Translations under genes and position numbers: made by a program
Shown here: positions 26,190 to 38,096 of the stretch, in pieces
How positions within the stretch are numbered: the first letter of the stretch is position 1
Layout of the letters: every line of letters starts with the position of its first letter
The notes under the pieces: model-generated
Database searches by the model: none
What the model was told of the DNA's origin: nothing
What the model saw: the letters and a program-made list of their open reading frames with translations, nothing else
Assembly: GCA_900074885.1 (NCBI GenBank)
Contig: FJUW01000049.1
Coordinates: forward strand, 55,748-119,747
Reading direction: 5' to 3'
Source of the DNA: Rhynchosporium graminicola
Taxonomy: Eukaryota; Ascomycota; Leotiomycetes; Helotiales; Ploettnerulaceae
DNA: 64,000 nucleotides

Positions 26190-26902
26190 CGTACTCTCTC
26201 TGGCCCCGTTTCCATCCAAGAAGCATCGATACGGACCAGCCAAGCCGCAAGTCCACGCACCTACTGGACACCGCCGAAGGGTATCGCATGGGATTTTATA
26301 GTGGCCGACATAACCGTATATAGTTCTTTTTTGTGACGCAACGGTTGCAGAGCATATGCGTAATGGGGAAGCAGGTTACCTCATCAATGCTTGGGACACA
26401 GGATAATCGAAGGATTTCACAGCGATACTTTTAAATCTGAAACAATACACGATTACATGGGAAAACGAAGGCAAGGTGACTTATAGAGAGTCAAAAACTC
26501 ATGAGTATCGACAGTATCATAGGATGACGGTCTAAATATAAGTCGTAGGAATTTGTAATTGTAAAGAACTGGAGAAAGTCGCACGGGGTGATCAAGCTGA
26601 TGTTCATTGGCTCCTTTGTGTTCACATCTGATCTTTTATTTCGTGCTCAAGATTAGTATTACATGTAAGGAAATCACTTGCTTTGTTTTCTTGTGCCGCG
26701 GTGACTGTTGTGATCCCCCACTATCAAACAAGCTACCGACCGCAGGCGATTACCACGCCAAGGAAGTCAGACAAAGGCCCGCCTGCACGCCTGTGCACGG
26801 ACGCTGGGAGGTGTTCATTTTAAAGTACCATACAATCAATCCTCATCTCTCGTAAAGTCTATTGCTCTCATGTTCTTCGATGCATAGCTTGACGGTGCGA
26901 TC
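26190..26902. other. Intergenic, no gene seen
   Basis: 713 bp between the 313-aa protein and the kinase-like sequence. Short frames (for example 26607-26855) lack coding character and recognisable motifs. If the two neighbours are remnants of one gene, the linker would have lain here. Confidence 0.5.
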
Positions 26903-27822
26903 ATGAATCTAACCGGATGCTACCCCCCAGGTCATTCTCGCATCTTCGAGAAGCCGTTACGGCTTCCCAAGACCCCCTTAGCTGTTGGAGGATCGGGTCA
27001 AGTGTACAAGGCAAGCTCCGGAGACGGACAGGCATTCTTGGTCAAATTGGCAATGTACTCCTTCATTTTTCTAACCTTTCCTGATCTCTGACTAATCTTT
27101 TTTTCAGTATAAAACTTACAGCGAAGATGCTCTGTTATGGAATCGAGCATTGTTGTCGATAAAAAAAGTACAACTCTCTAATGCCGATCTCGATCATTGT
27201 TTTAACCCATGGCATCGGGAGAGTCGCGCCTACGAGCGCATCGATGAATGCGTCAAAGGTTCGGCACGATCATTCTTCCCAGAATATTTCGGCACTGCAA
27301 AGCTCCTGTACTCAAGCAGTCCCAGATCATGTCGTCTGGCCAACCCTAACCATGGCGATGTTTGTGCGACAATTCTCGAGCTACTGGATGAACCACAGCC
27401 CTGCCAAGATGAGCATGATCTGCAATTGAGTGATTATTCAATCACATCAGCTAAGTAGCTCTATTCTGGCTCGATGGACCTTGAATACATCCACATTTTC
27501 ATCCACTTCTGCGAAATGGTCGAAACTTTACACGGTGCAAAGATCATTCATGGTGATTTGAAACTTGATAATCTCATCGATTATGCTATCGGAGGAAGGC
27601 CAATACTACATGACTTCAGTAATTCTTGGACATACTCAGATAGTATGCCTTGTCTTGATCCTTTCAAGAAGAAGCCTCGGACGTTCGATGAACGAAGAAT
27701 TGCGGAGCTCGATGCTATCAAATACGATGTCCTCTTGTAAGCTTGCTCCCATCCTATTTCTTGAGATTTTCGGCTGATATAGGGCAGGGAGAGTAAAAGC
27801 TGCGATAAGTGGCAATTCTTAA
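26903..27822 (+). pseudogene. Protein-kinase-like gene with an in-frame stop
   Basis: Predicted exons 26903-27054, 27122-27736 and 27783-27822; both introns have GT/AG ends and keep the frame. Exon 1 holds a glycine-rich loop (VGGSGQVYKA) and a candidate ATP-anchoring Lys (FLVKLA). Exon 2 holds a hinge-like TILELLDEP, the catalytic loop HGDLKLDN and a metal-binding Asp in LHDFSNSW where DFG is usual. A TAG at 27456-27458 interrupts exon 2 between hinge and catalytic loop, in the same frame on both sides, and I find no plausible intron that removes it. The domain is also short. Either it is a recent pseudogene, a base error, or two pieces. It resembles fungal atypical kinase/aminoglycoside-phosphotransferase-fold proteins rather than classic Ser/Thr kinases. 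Confidence 0.6.
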
Positions 27823-29099
27823 GAGCAAAATTTCCAAATGTGTCAGACTGCCATCGTTGTTCGAAATTGATAGGACAGATAACATCTGCGCGATGTTCTG
27901 AACAGGTGTAAATAAGTGTCAGGGCCAATGCCAGGAGTGGCCGTTTTGTTGTCGAACAAATATTTTCCTGCATCGCACGTCACCCATGCACTCGAGAAGT
28001 AACGGGTTATTCTACGCACTACATTATCCTAGCTGCCATAGCCTTTTTGGTTTCTAGGATCAAACGCGTCTGATGTACAGAAGTACTACCTCGTCTTCGG
28101 TCGGATCCAGATGTCATCATGAATAGGGGAATGGGCATGAAAGGACTTGCTGTAGTCTATAGGACTGGGTTCGGTCCCAGAGATCACCATATGCCGTAGC
28201 ACTACAGAGTTGTGGAGTAGGTTACTGAGATCAGATATATAGCGAGCCTCTTTCCTTCTCGTCGAAAGAAAGAGATGATATGTATATCCGATCGCTTCGA
28301 AGGCCAAAATGAGAAAGGACAGGCTCATCGTCGGAGGAATACCTGGTTGATCTTGACGGGCGAGAATGCCAAATCCCAATATGAATAATCTTTCATCCCT
28401 CGACCTGAAGAAGAGAAACTTATGAAATCTGAGCGAAGCATTAAGAAATAGTCAAAGACTTCATTAGTGTAATTTATAAAGACATCCGATTGCTTGAAAG
28501 CTGATCGATTACTATTTCGCTAGACACGCTCTGTGTCAATCCTGGCCACCATTTCTCATTCGGCATTTGTATACCGCAAGCGAGCATTAGGTCTCAACTG
28601 GCGGTAGCTAGAGAAGTAGCTCGATAGTCGTGAGAGTCAAAGGAGTGTGTTATTGATTCTACAGTTTCGAAGTTCTATGGAGTCCCTGAGGAGCGATTTC
28701 CTGACGCGATCACTGTTTCTATTCTGTATTAGCTCGTCCTTCTACGGTCGGGCCGTGCTCTCCCCACTTCGGCACCGGCAGTTGCGCCCCACTCACAGAG
28801 GTTCTCCTACAGAAGCCGACATCCACCGTCCAAACCTTCTTTCATCAACACAACCAACCCCTATCACTGCCCCCGCATCTCGACTTTCCAATCACCGAGC
28901 ACCTGCATTTGCATCAGCGGTCTTTGCGTCGTCTAGATCTGGATCCCTTAAATCGGCAGGCAGGCACGGCTCGGCGTCAATTGTATCCTCGCCGCATATC
29001 GATCACTGGCACTATCTATCCCTCGTCGGCATTCCGTCACTCGCCGTTCGACCGAGCCGTGTATCTATCTACCTATCTATCCATCCATCCATCAGTATT
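27823..29099. other. Intergenic and probable 5' leader of the regulator at 29100
   Basis: About 1.28 kb without a supported gene. A 97-codon minus-strand frame (28086-28379) has a hydrophobic stretch but no homology I recognise. The last 450 bp are open in the frame of the downstream regulator but low in coding character and pyrimidine-rich, as fungal leaders are. A TATC/CATC microsatellite lies just before the start codon. Confidence 0.5.
29059..29091. repeat. TATC/CATC microsatellite in the 5' leader
   Basis: Tandem TATC units grading into CATC units, ending about 9 bp before the start codon of the Zn2Cys6 regulator. Likely length-variable; no known role. Confidence 0.7.
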
Positions 29100-32000
29100 A
29101 TGTCGGGAACTGGTAATGGCAATGGCAGCCAACATCCAATACTGCCCCCTTTTGGCACTTCCGCGAATCCAAATAGCGTCGCCCCGTATAAAACGCCTCT
29201 AGAGGAGAATGGACCGGTATCTCATGGCGCCCGGTCACAATCTGCTCAGAATCGTGACCCGGCTGATCCCATGAGAGCTTACCGAGCTTGTTTACATTGC
29301 CGGAACCGGAAGAGTAAATGTGATTTGGAGCCGAATAATGGCAGACCAGTATGTTGAGAAATCTTTCTTGGAGTTTGGTTCGGATTTTGTTCTATGTTTT
29401 ATGAGTAGGAAGGTACAATTGGAACAGGAACTTCATCATCACTGAAATACGGATTGTTGCAGTATCTTTCTCGATGTGAGAGAAACTGCCTCAGCCTAGA
29501 ACTGTGTCTAAGAGACTACCCAAGACATCGGTTCCTTGAGCTCAGCTGCAGTCATCTGGACCAAACCCCGGACCTGAGTTGTCCCTCCGCATCACGTGAG
29601 ACGTAGTCAGCTTGGAATTATATTTCGAAACAAACAAAGCTGATGATCACATAGCCCTGCAGAAGATGTCAAAGAGAGAACAGAGAGTGTGTACTTGGCG
29701 AGAGCCATCGTGGTGGCCGCCGAGTGAGGAAGAAGCCAAAGCTTGACGAAGAAGCTGATGCTGCCTCTGAAGGCCCCGTTTCTGTAACGGCTTCATCCAG
29801 ACGGGGTTCACCCAAATCACAACCTCAGACAAGTCCACGATTCGGAATGGATGCAAACCAGTCTCAGCAGCCATCTGAACCTTTCCATACCAGATATGAT
29901 AATAGGCAGACGTGGCAACCGACAGCGGCGGCTGGCGATGGACCTTCCAGATACACGGAATACCCTCCGGTATGTGGATTACAGTGCTTTGCTTTAGCCA
30001 TTCCCGTCTTTCAAAAGCCCTCCAAAATCTTGCTCAGTCAAAACTAAAATTCCTCAAGATACTAAGCCCAACAATCAATCAATCATACCGCTCGAGAATG
30101 GAATCGACAGTAAGCATCATTGGGAAACCATCGCACGCAGGTATCGCAACGGCAGACCTACAGAACCCCTCTGATGCACTTGAAATTCTGGCTCAGGTAG
30201 CAGACCGAGCCGATGACTCAAACTCCCCTCGAAGTGATGATCCTGCTGGTCCATCGCCCAAGAGAGTGAAACAACGACCGGAGGTCACTTTCCAGCCTGT
30301 CGAGACTTCATGGCATTATCGACCACTACAGGAACGCTTGATAAACCAGGAACAAATATACTCTTTATTCAACAGGTAAACGATCCAGGCTCGTGCCCCT
30401 GCCAGTGAGCTAACGAAGATCTAGTTTTGAACAGTTCTACCATCCATTTTTCCCTATTGTACCTCGAGATACTTTTAATCCACAACGACTGCAGTGGGTA
30501 TCACGTTATGAACCGCATCTGTTCTCGGCTATCCTGACAGTAGCATCGAAAGATGATGAAGCCTTACATCAAGTGTGCTATGATCACATGCAGCAATTAA
30601 TATCCAACATTGCGTCTGGATCGGATGCAAATGTTGAGGCAGTTGAAGCTCTCCTGCTGCTCTCGCAGTGGGTATCGCACAAGCCACAAGTAGCGGTTAC
30701 TGTTGGTCGGGGTGAAGAGGACCGAGTAGCATGGATGTACATTGGTACCGCTTTACGACTTGCATACTTTCTCGAGATCGATCGAACATCTTTCAGCAGC
30801 GACACGCAGGAAGATCCTGTCAAGTATAATCGGAAGCGGCTAGTGTGGGCAGCGTGTTATATTTGCGATCGTCAAGTTTCAGTTCGTGTTGGTAAAGGAT
30901 TCTGGGCCCGTGGACCAGGTCCTCTTTCAGGTCTGAAAGCCGACAACTTCCCAACTTTGCAGCGAGTCACAGATCATGACGAGGACTTCGCAACTATTTT
31001 CCAGGCAAATTTGGAATTGACACAGATATTCTCGAACGTTCTGGATATACTGTACTCTTCAAAGGGTAATGCCTGGAAAGACATGCTTGAAGGGCGATAT
31101 GCCAAGTACCTTGATGACTTTCGATACAGTATTCGCACTTGGAGGGATAACTGGGGATCATTGAACTGTAATTTCCCCGAGTCTTTCTGTCAATCTAAGC
31201 TAACAAGCCAGGTCATCCGTTCATCAAGGTCAGTCTCATGATCACATATGACTACCTACGCCTATACGTCAACGCTTTCGCTTACCAAGCGACCATATCT
31301 CGCGCACTCACCGATCAACGAGACAGTCAGCACAGCAACGGCTCCATTCCTCTGATCAACTCCAGCGCGCCGGATGCACGTTTTATTTATGAGGCTGTCA
31401 GCGCTGCGCAATCCCTTCTGACGCGATTCAACGATTCTGTATCCCCTGAAACACTTCGCCACATGCCATCCTCATATTATCTGTTCGTGATCTACAGCGC
31501 CGTCTTTCTTTACAAAGTATGTAACTATCTTGCCACTATCACACAGAGTCATTGAGGTGCAATCTAACAAAAATCATCTCCCAGGCTCGCTCAACAACCT
31601 CTCTCCAGAAGGATGAGCGCGAAGAAGTGCATAAAACAATCCGCCAAACAATCGAACGTCTTCAAGCCTCCTCAATAGGCGGAAACCAGATAGGCAACCG
31701 GTACGCAAGACTTCTTGAACTACTATGGCGGAAATCACCGAAGCGGAACGGCAATAAGGCACTCCATCGCATGAGCGTCGACAATCGCATGCTAGCCCAA
31801 CAGCAACAACAGGCTCTGAGCCAAGCACAGGGACAGAACCTTGCTGGAATTTCGAATGGAAACCGGAACCAAAATCTAGGTCCTGGGCAAAATGTCAGCT
31901 CTGATTTGAATCCCAATCAGATTCCGGGTCCGGATACGAACAACCAACAACAGAATTTCGATCCAAATCTCGATCCAAACATCTACTACAAGACGAACTT

Positions 32001-32304
32001 TCCGGATCCTTTTGCTAATAACATGCACCGGAATCAGGGCCAATACCCCGCGCCGGTGCCAGTGCCTCATTTCTCATGGCTTGATCTGTCGGCGACGTCG
32101 CAGTATGCACAACAGAATGGTCCAAGTAGTTCCGGAAGCGGAGAAGCTTATGAGGGGATTGGAGAGCTGGGCAGTCCGTGGGATGCCGGAGGAGGAGGAT
32201 ATGAGGGCAGTGGGAGCATGGATGGTGTCGCGCAGGGCTTCATGGATCCGGGATTCTTGGATGGTGGGGTTGGGGTCGCTGGAGGAGGGGATTTAATTTT
32301 CTGA
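29100..32304 (+). CDS. Zn(II)2Cys6 transcription factor, 889 aa
   Basis: Predicted exons 29100-29348, 29655-29969, 30038-30375, 30425-31167, 31212-31516 and 31585-32304, all phase-consistent. The binuclear cluster is Cys64, 67, 74 from exon 1 and Cys85, 88, 95 from exon 2 (Cx2Cx6Cx10Cx2Cx6C), so the 306-bp first intron splits the DNA-binding domain. A basic stretch (RGGRRVRKK) follows. The middle (about residues 240-690) resembles the fungal-specific regulatory domain, with conserved-looking FEQFYHPFFPIVPRDTF and DYLRLYVNAFAYQA segments. The C-terminus is rich in Gln, Asn and Gly, as activation domains often are. Nuclear regulator. The cluster and following basic stretch remind me of Aro80-like aromatic amino-acid regulators, but that is only a guess. 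The start at 29100 has A at -3; the frame stays open farther upstream in leader-like DNA. Confidence 0.88.
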
Positions 32305-33499
32305 GGGGGTCTTGGGTGATGTATTTTGTATGGGTATTGCGAGATGCTTTTGAACGGCAATTTCTGGGTTTACGGGGAGGGAGGTAGAAATTGTATGAAT
32401 AGACGGACTGAGGTAGGTTATTTGAGAGAGTGCGGTTGCTATTGGTTTTATTGGAAGAGGGGAGATAGATGTTGCTGTTGAGAATATCAAGGAGTGGGCT
32501 ACTTATTCTGACATAATTTGCGGATGGGATATTGGTGGTGGATATCTCACCCTATGGTAGAAAGAGAGAGGGAGAGAGCTAAGCTAAGCTATCTCCGAGG
32601 TGAACATTTGAATCAATAATAACTACATAGACAAATAGACGTCCTCGTCCCTGCCTTCCTTGAAAGGCTTCCTCGACTTTATTGTCGTCTAGATTGTGAA
32701 ATAACAGGCAGGCAGATCGTGGAACAAATAAGTCATGTTGACGAGGCTATTCATCGTCTTAATGGATTCGTTGAGCTGGTTAATATTACTCGCTAAGAGT
32801 GTCCGTTGTACGTTTCATTTAATCGGCGTGATTGTGCTTTGTTTAGACTGCTGCCTGGGTTCTCGTCTTGGGGTTCGGTTCTTGGATTGTGGATTGTTGG
32901 GGGACTTGTGATTGGATCGGAATGGGATGGGATGGGATGGGAGGCTGAGATGGTGAGTGAAAGAGGGAGTGAGTGAGTGAGTGGGCGAGTGGGTTGGAAG
33001 GAAGCGAGGTGGATTTGCGTGGAAGGTAGATGGAAGGCAGGTGCGGAATTGAGACGAGATAACTTGGTAAGTGGAGGTGGTGATTGAAGGTGTGATCGAG
33101 AGAGTTATTCTTGGAGGAAGAGACTTTGGCTGTTTTGTTTCCTTTATTTCTATTTTTATTTTTCGATAAGTTTTTTATGGTTGGAAGAGATGAAGGCATT
33201 TGGAGGTGTAGAGAAGAGTCGTTCACAAACGATTTCACAGCCTGATACCGTATACAGTAACGCAGGAAAGAAAATGGCCAAGAGCTTCTAGGTTACAACA
33301 GTACATTATTTGCTAGAAACGCAAAAGAGGTTCTAGCTAGAAGATGATAGAATGGAAAGTTTATAATTTATCTATCAATATTATCTACAAGTAAATGGGT
33401 TCCGGAATTATGTTTACATATATACATATACATTAAACCACACATAACACCCCGCTCCGATATCTCCATCCTATCCCCAGGTATCTATCGGATATTTCT
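32305..33499. other. Intergenic with purine-rich microsatellites
   Basis: About 1.2 kb between two convergent genes. It contains an ATGGG repeat (about 32921-32941) and GAGT repeats (about 32968-32990). A 131-codon minus-strand frame across them is compositionally biased (Ser, Pro, Asn) and not credible as a gene. No RNA gene or terminator is recognised. Confidence 0.6.
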
Positions 33500-35440
33500 C
33501 TACTGGCCTTTCGTCCAATCATCACCGCTCATGACCTCCACCACGCTCGGCCAGCTATTCTCATCACCAAGCACATCACCCCCATACGTCAAATAGCCTT
33601 CTACCTCCGGCTCATCGACCATCATCACTTCGCTCGCATTACCCATCACCCACACCGTCTGCATGCCCATAATCATATGCTGCAAAATATGACAATGTAC
33701 CATCCAGACCCCCGGCTGCGTGACCTCTATACGCCACGCGCGCCAGCCCATCGCAGTGCCGTTCTGAGTCGTGCTCGCATATCGATACAACATCGTCGTA
33801 TCGCGCTTGATCGGCTGACCGGTCGAGTTCAAGGCCCAGTATTCATTGTTCTGCGTCGCGTTGTACGTCCCGTTGCCGGCGCCCAAGTCCCAGTAATGCG
33901 CGCCGTGAGCGTGGAAAGGGTGGCCGTCCAGCCCGCCTTTGTCGGCGCCGGTGTTCTGGATCACGATCTCGAGCACCTCGCCGATTTGCGCGGGGAAAGT
34001 CCGCGTCTCGGGGTCTGTGCCATAGTTGGCGAGGGCGCGCTCCATGGACGGGAAGTTCGTGGCGTTGTTCTTGTACAGCGAGACGAGGTAGGGTTCTTTG
34101 GGCACGTCTTCGGTCCAGGGATAGGAGTTCTGCACCCAGGTTGTGCGGCCGTCGACTTTTTGATGCACGGTCAGGACGATGGTACGGGTTACTTGGTCGG
34201 CGGTGGGCATGGTTGCCATGTGGGTGTTTGCGTGGTGGGGGGACAGTTCGTAGTCCAGGAAGCCGCGGGTGATGTTGGGGAGGGTGAGGGGGAGAGTAGC
34301 GGAGTTTGGTAGTTGAAAGTCGGTTGGTGGTGAGGGAGTGCCGTAGTTGAGCACTGCGAAGGAGCGTGTAAGGGTGGGCCGTTCCCGGGTTTCGAGCTGC
34401 ATGTAGTAGACTTTCTTCTCTGGGGTAGGACTGGTGTGGAGCAAGACGGAGTAGCGTTGTCCTGAGCCAATTTGGAGGAAACTGGTGTTATGGGGCTCGG
34501 TGTACGAGCTGTTGTTCGTCAGTTTGTTGACTCTCGCTAATCTTAATTTGGTTCAGGTGGGGGATGTTAAACTTACCCATCTGCTTCAATAACAGTCATA
34601 TTATGCCCTTCGATAGCAAGCGAAACTAAGCTGAGAGCCGTCCCCCCAATAAACCTCAACCGATAAGTCTTGCCGGGTTCAACATTAATCCCTGCCAGTG
34701 ACGCATTACAGCTCGTCCCATTCGCGCTTCCCGCTCCCTTCCCATTAACCAAAATCATACTCGTCTCACCGCTCCACTGCAGCGGACTGCTTACCAATCC
34801 TTTCTCTATCGTAGAATCATTCTTCGTGAATACGTCTTGCAGAAACACTATCTTTTCTGCGTTGTATTTATATGGAGGCTCGGTTTCTGTTACGATGAGC
34901 GGCCCAGTGGCAGATACGGCTTGAAATCCCACGTGCGAGTGGTAGAAATACGTGCCTGCCATGCCGGTGGGAGGGAGAATCTCATAGTCGAAGAATTTAG
35001 AGGGCGGGATTGGCCATTGGGATGCGAGGGGTGTGCCGTCGGAAAAGGGGGAGGTGGCCATTGATAGTCCGTGCCAGTGCTATAACAAAATCAGCATTTA
35101 TCTCCCATATTCTCTTCAATGCCTTGAATTCTTTTTGATCGGGGCTGAAATAGAAAAGGGAAGTATGTACCATTGTGAGATTTTTGTCCGACATATCATT
35201 ATACACTCTTATCCAGTATCTTGTTCCTTCTTTAAGTCTTAGTGCTGGACCTGGAGACGTCCCGTTCACCAGCACAGTCGGCTTGGATGGTAAACATGAT
35301 TGAGCGAGCGGTGCCTCTGTGATGCGTAGGATGGCGTCTGGTACAAATGTCTCGTCGTGACAGACGACTTCTGCTGCTGTCAAGCTGAGCGAGGAAGCGA
35401 AAATTAAAGCGGCTGCAAACAAGTTCTTGGGGCAGAACAT
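33500..35440 (-). CDS. Secreted multicopper oxidase (laccase/ascorbate-oxidase type), 593 aa
   Basis: Predicted exons on the minus strand 35440-35171, 35079-34577 and 34508-33500, in frame. Residues 1 to about 23 are a signal peptide (hydrophobic LFAAALIFASSLSLTAA). The four copper motifs are present: HWHG at 91-94, HSH at 137-139, HPFHAHG at 454-460, and HCHILQHMIMGM at 529-540. Together they supply the type 1 Cys530 and the trinuclear-cluster histidines, with Met540 at the axial position. Three cupredoxin domains and many N-glycosylation sites fit a secreted enzyme oxidising phenolic or similar substrates with reduction of O2 to water. The wording around L1 and L2 is closer to fungal ascorbate-oxidase-like enzymes than to classical laccases; the substrate cannot be told from sequence. 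The first exon ends one codon before the first copper motif. Confidence 0.92.
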
Positions 35441-36925
35441 CCTCGCGACTTCTTCTAAGGAGCGTCAAGTCGATCCGACTGTAGCATGTTAGAACTGGTC
35501 GTATATTGAGGAACAACAGCAGGATTGGGTGGTGATTTGGAGGGTGAAGCAAGCCACCCTGGAGGAATGTCCCACTAAGACATATCACATTTCAAAGATA
35601 TCCTTTGTGAGCATCATGAATTCGTGAGAATATCAAGAGAACAGAAGTAATAGCAGCGCAAGGCCAAAGGATACCCCCCGCCCTGTGAGAAACAAGGAAC
35701 CAAAGTATGTCAGTGATCAAAACGCTTACCTCGAAGAAAACAACACAAACAGACAAAAGAACAGTCGGATCCAACACAATACCACGATTAACAGATCCAA
35801 AACTCCGATTGCAGAAGAGAAAAAATGAGCGACTTGGCAACCGTACCGTCGAGAAACAACATTCTACGAACCCGTACTTAAATGGAAATCCAGCCAGTGA
35901 TCCAAGACACAGTCTCCGCGTGCCCAATACATTTCACCGCAACCCTCAGACATGCGGGTATTTTCCCAAACCAAGGCAAGCATTAGACGGCTATCAGGTA
36001 TTGGGCTTACTACAAGGATGTAAGCGAGGCAGGATGTGCAGATCTGCGTCCCTCTCAAGCTAGACGGAAACTTTAATCTGACCTACATGAGACACTTGAC
36101 CAATCAGCCGGTGGATGGTTGAGTAGTTTCGTGGATCCTACCGGACATTTAAGCTAGCGGCCCTTGAGCCTTTCCACGGAATTTGGAGCATAATTGCGCT
36201 TGCGCCTCCAGATTTCGACATGACAGTAAAGGTAAATTAGATGTCGGTAATAGGCCGATTTCCAAAAACATAAGCTTGATGCAGAGATCGGCTTCATGCA
36301 AAGTTAGTGTCTATCTGTCAGCCCTACGAGAAGTAATACAGTATTGCGAAGCAGCACGTGCAGAGCTCTGAACTGGCAACACTTATGCATCAGCCCAGGA
36401 TGATCCTCGCCCATGGATCAGTCGAAGAGAAGTGTTCACCGCAGCTGCTATCATCACGAACGCCAGCACATGCCGTGAATACGAGGTCACACGCAGTCTC
36501 CATAGAAGCAGCAATACGAGTAGTACGAAAAGGGGGCTTATAGCGGGTCCCGTCCTCCCTTGCGGTAGATCGCAAAGGTAATCAATCTTATTTCCAGAGT
36601 CTAATTCGCGAGTTAGCCCTATATAGACATAGTGCTACACGCGGCCCATTCTGTGCTTCGTACCTACAAACAGCCCCCCTTTCGTACTTGAGTCGCGAGT
36701 AGGCCAAAACACTCATATTTTACTCGAAATAGTAGACATAACGAGAGATTAACAATTTCCACAGGTCTGAGCGGCCTTGACTTGATATCGAAATTTCCAC
36801 ATAGGTGGTGCACAGCTTCGTCTGCGTCATGACCCAGTTTCTGGGCTTGAAAGAGATCGGTGAGACTGACTGTGAGGCGAAAACCTCAAATCTAGAATTA
36901 GACTTTCGGGGCACGTGCTGCAATA
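35441..36925. other. Intergenic upstream of the multicopper oxidase
   Basis: About 1.5 kb with no supported gene. Small frames (for example 35592-35927 minus, 35707-36063 plus) overlap each other and lack motifs. A CACGTG lies at about 36355-36360. The promoter of the oxidase should be at the left end of this stretch. Confidence 0.5.
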
Positions 36926-37734
36926 AGGTCCGGGGGTTTGGCTCGGAAGGGATGAAGTTGTCACTTCTACTTCTAGAAGTGACGAAGCACGCTCCACCTA
37001 TATCTTGAATTTGGAAATACAAGTAAGATAGCCTCGTTCTTTTTCGCAAACTAAGGTCTACTGAAATCAAAATATACCTATTCCGTGACCGCGTTTCCTG
37101 CTTTAAGGATAACACTGTACTAAATACTAAAACGCAACGCCCGAGAGTGATTTAATAACGATTTTACTATACTATATACCTAGTCGATAATCATGCCTCC
37201 CTTCGAAGAAAGTAAAAGCGCGCGCTGCTAATATTATATAGATAGTGTAAAGAAGATAATGATTTATTACTCGCCTAGCTATAAGGTACTACCATGGAGG
37301 CTATAAAGACGCTGTTTTTCATGCAAATAAAGAATCTTTTGAGCCTCCTGGGCTCACACTTATAGTTAACGAGCTGAGAATTTACCGATATAGGTAGTCT
37401 CTTCTAAAGAGTATATTTATACGTATATTTACGGTAGCCATAGTTGTAATATAGGTAAGAAGTAGTCCTTGGCAAAATATTGCGGGAGGCCGGTTATATT
37501 ATAGGTAAAAACTCTACGAAGGACGCAGAGTATAGAGTAACGGACTTTATGAAGTTCTACCTTTAGTGTGAACTAGAAGAAATAAAAAAAACCATTCAGA
37601 AATACGGGAAATAATGAAGTGAAGATTCTAGTCCAAACAGTTTCGCCACTTCTAGAAGTCACAGAGTCGAATTTTTGTCGTTTCGTCGTTTTAGTGTTAC
37701 TTCTGCTTCGTTACTTCCGAACCAAACAGGTCCT
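36926..37734. mobile_element. Non-autonomous Tc1/mariner-like inverted-repeat element
   Basis: An 809-bp element with imperfect terminal inverted repeats. The left end is AGGTCCGGGGGTTTGGCTCG; the right end read on the minus strand is AGGACCTGTTTGGTTCGG, and the similarity continues inward (GGAAG ... GAAG). It is flanked by TA on both sides (36924-36925 and 37735-37736), the target duplication of Tc1/mariner/pogo elements. Both ends also carry the palindrome ACTTCTAGAAGT (36969-36980 and 37648-37659). The interior, about 37140-37560, is TA-rich like RIP-mutated DNA. No transposase frame is seen, so it is a deletion derivative or MITE. Confidence 0.7.
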
Positions 37735-37736
37735 TA

Positions 37737-38096
37737 ATATGGCGTGGCCGAGGAAACGAAACAAAACCTACAGCCTTGCCGCTGGTTACGATTCATGTGC
37801 CAGTAGCGACTTGTCAAAATTTGAAAAGCTTCGGGCATGATGAGTTTTTTGACGCACGTAAGTCCGAATCGAACACGGACTCGGAACTTATGAAGAATCC
37901 GACGAAAGAGGTCGCCCGCACAAGCCGCAGTTTTCCCAAAATGTAGTGTAGCATTAAAGTATATGGGTATCTCCAACAAGCCGATCTCCATGCATCAATT
38001 CCACGACTCCAGTTGCATCCAGCTCCATGCGCTCCCAATGCCAAGCCCCAGATCCCCAAATCTCGTCCCCCAGATCTTCGCGAAGCGTGATCTCAT
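37737..38096. other. Intergenic, 3' side of the Ser-rich protein gene
   Basis: 360 bp with no gene or element recognised. It lies between the inverted-repeat transposon and the stop codon of the minus-strand gene. Confidence 0.5.

Noticed and set aside
26607..26855. 82-codon plus-strand frame between the 313-aa gene and the kinase-like sequence
   Set aside because: No motif and does not join either neighbour in phase with convincing splice sites.
28086..28379. 97-codon minus-strand frame with a hydrophobic stretch
   Set aside because: No recognisable motif, no plausible additional exons, and length compatible with chance; kept only as a remark.
28647..29099. Upstream extension of the Zn2Cys6 regulator frame
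   Set aside because: In frame, but pyrimidine-rich and repetitive with a microsatellite just before the better start at 29100; reads as a leader.
32843..33238. 131-codon minus-strand frame
   Set aside because: Arises from purine-rich microsatellites on the plus strand; composition is almost only Ser, Pro, His and Asn.
33677..34312. 211-codon plus-strand frame opposite the multicopper oxidase
   Set aside because: Lies wholly antisense to a well-supported conserved exon; its openness reflects the GC-rich codon use of the oxidase.
36720..37115. 131-codon minus-strand frame across the left end of the inverted-repeat element
   Set aside because: Straddles the transposon border and has no motif; chance frame.
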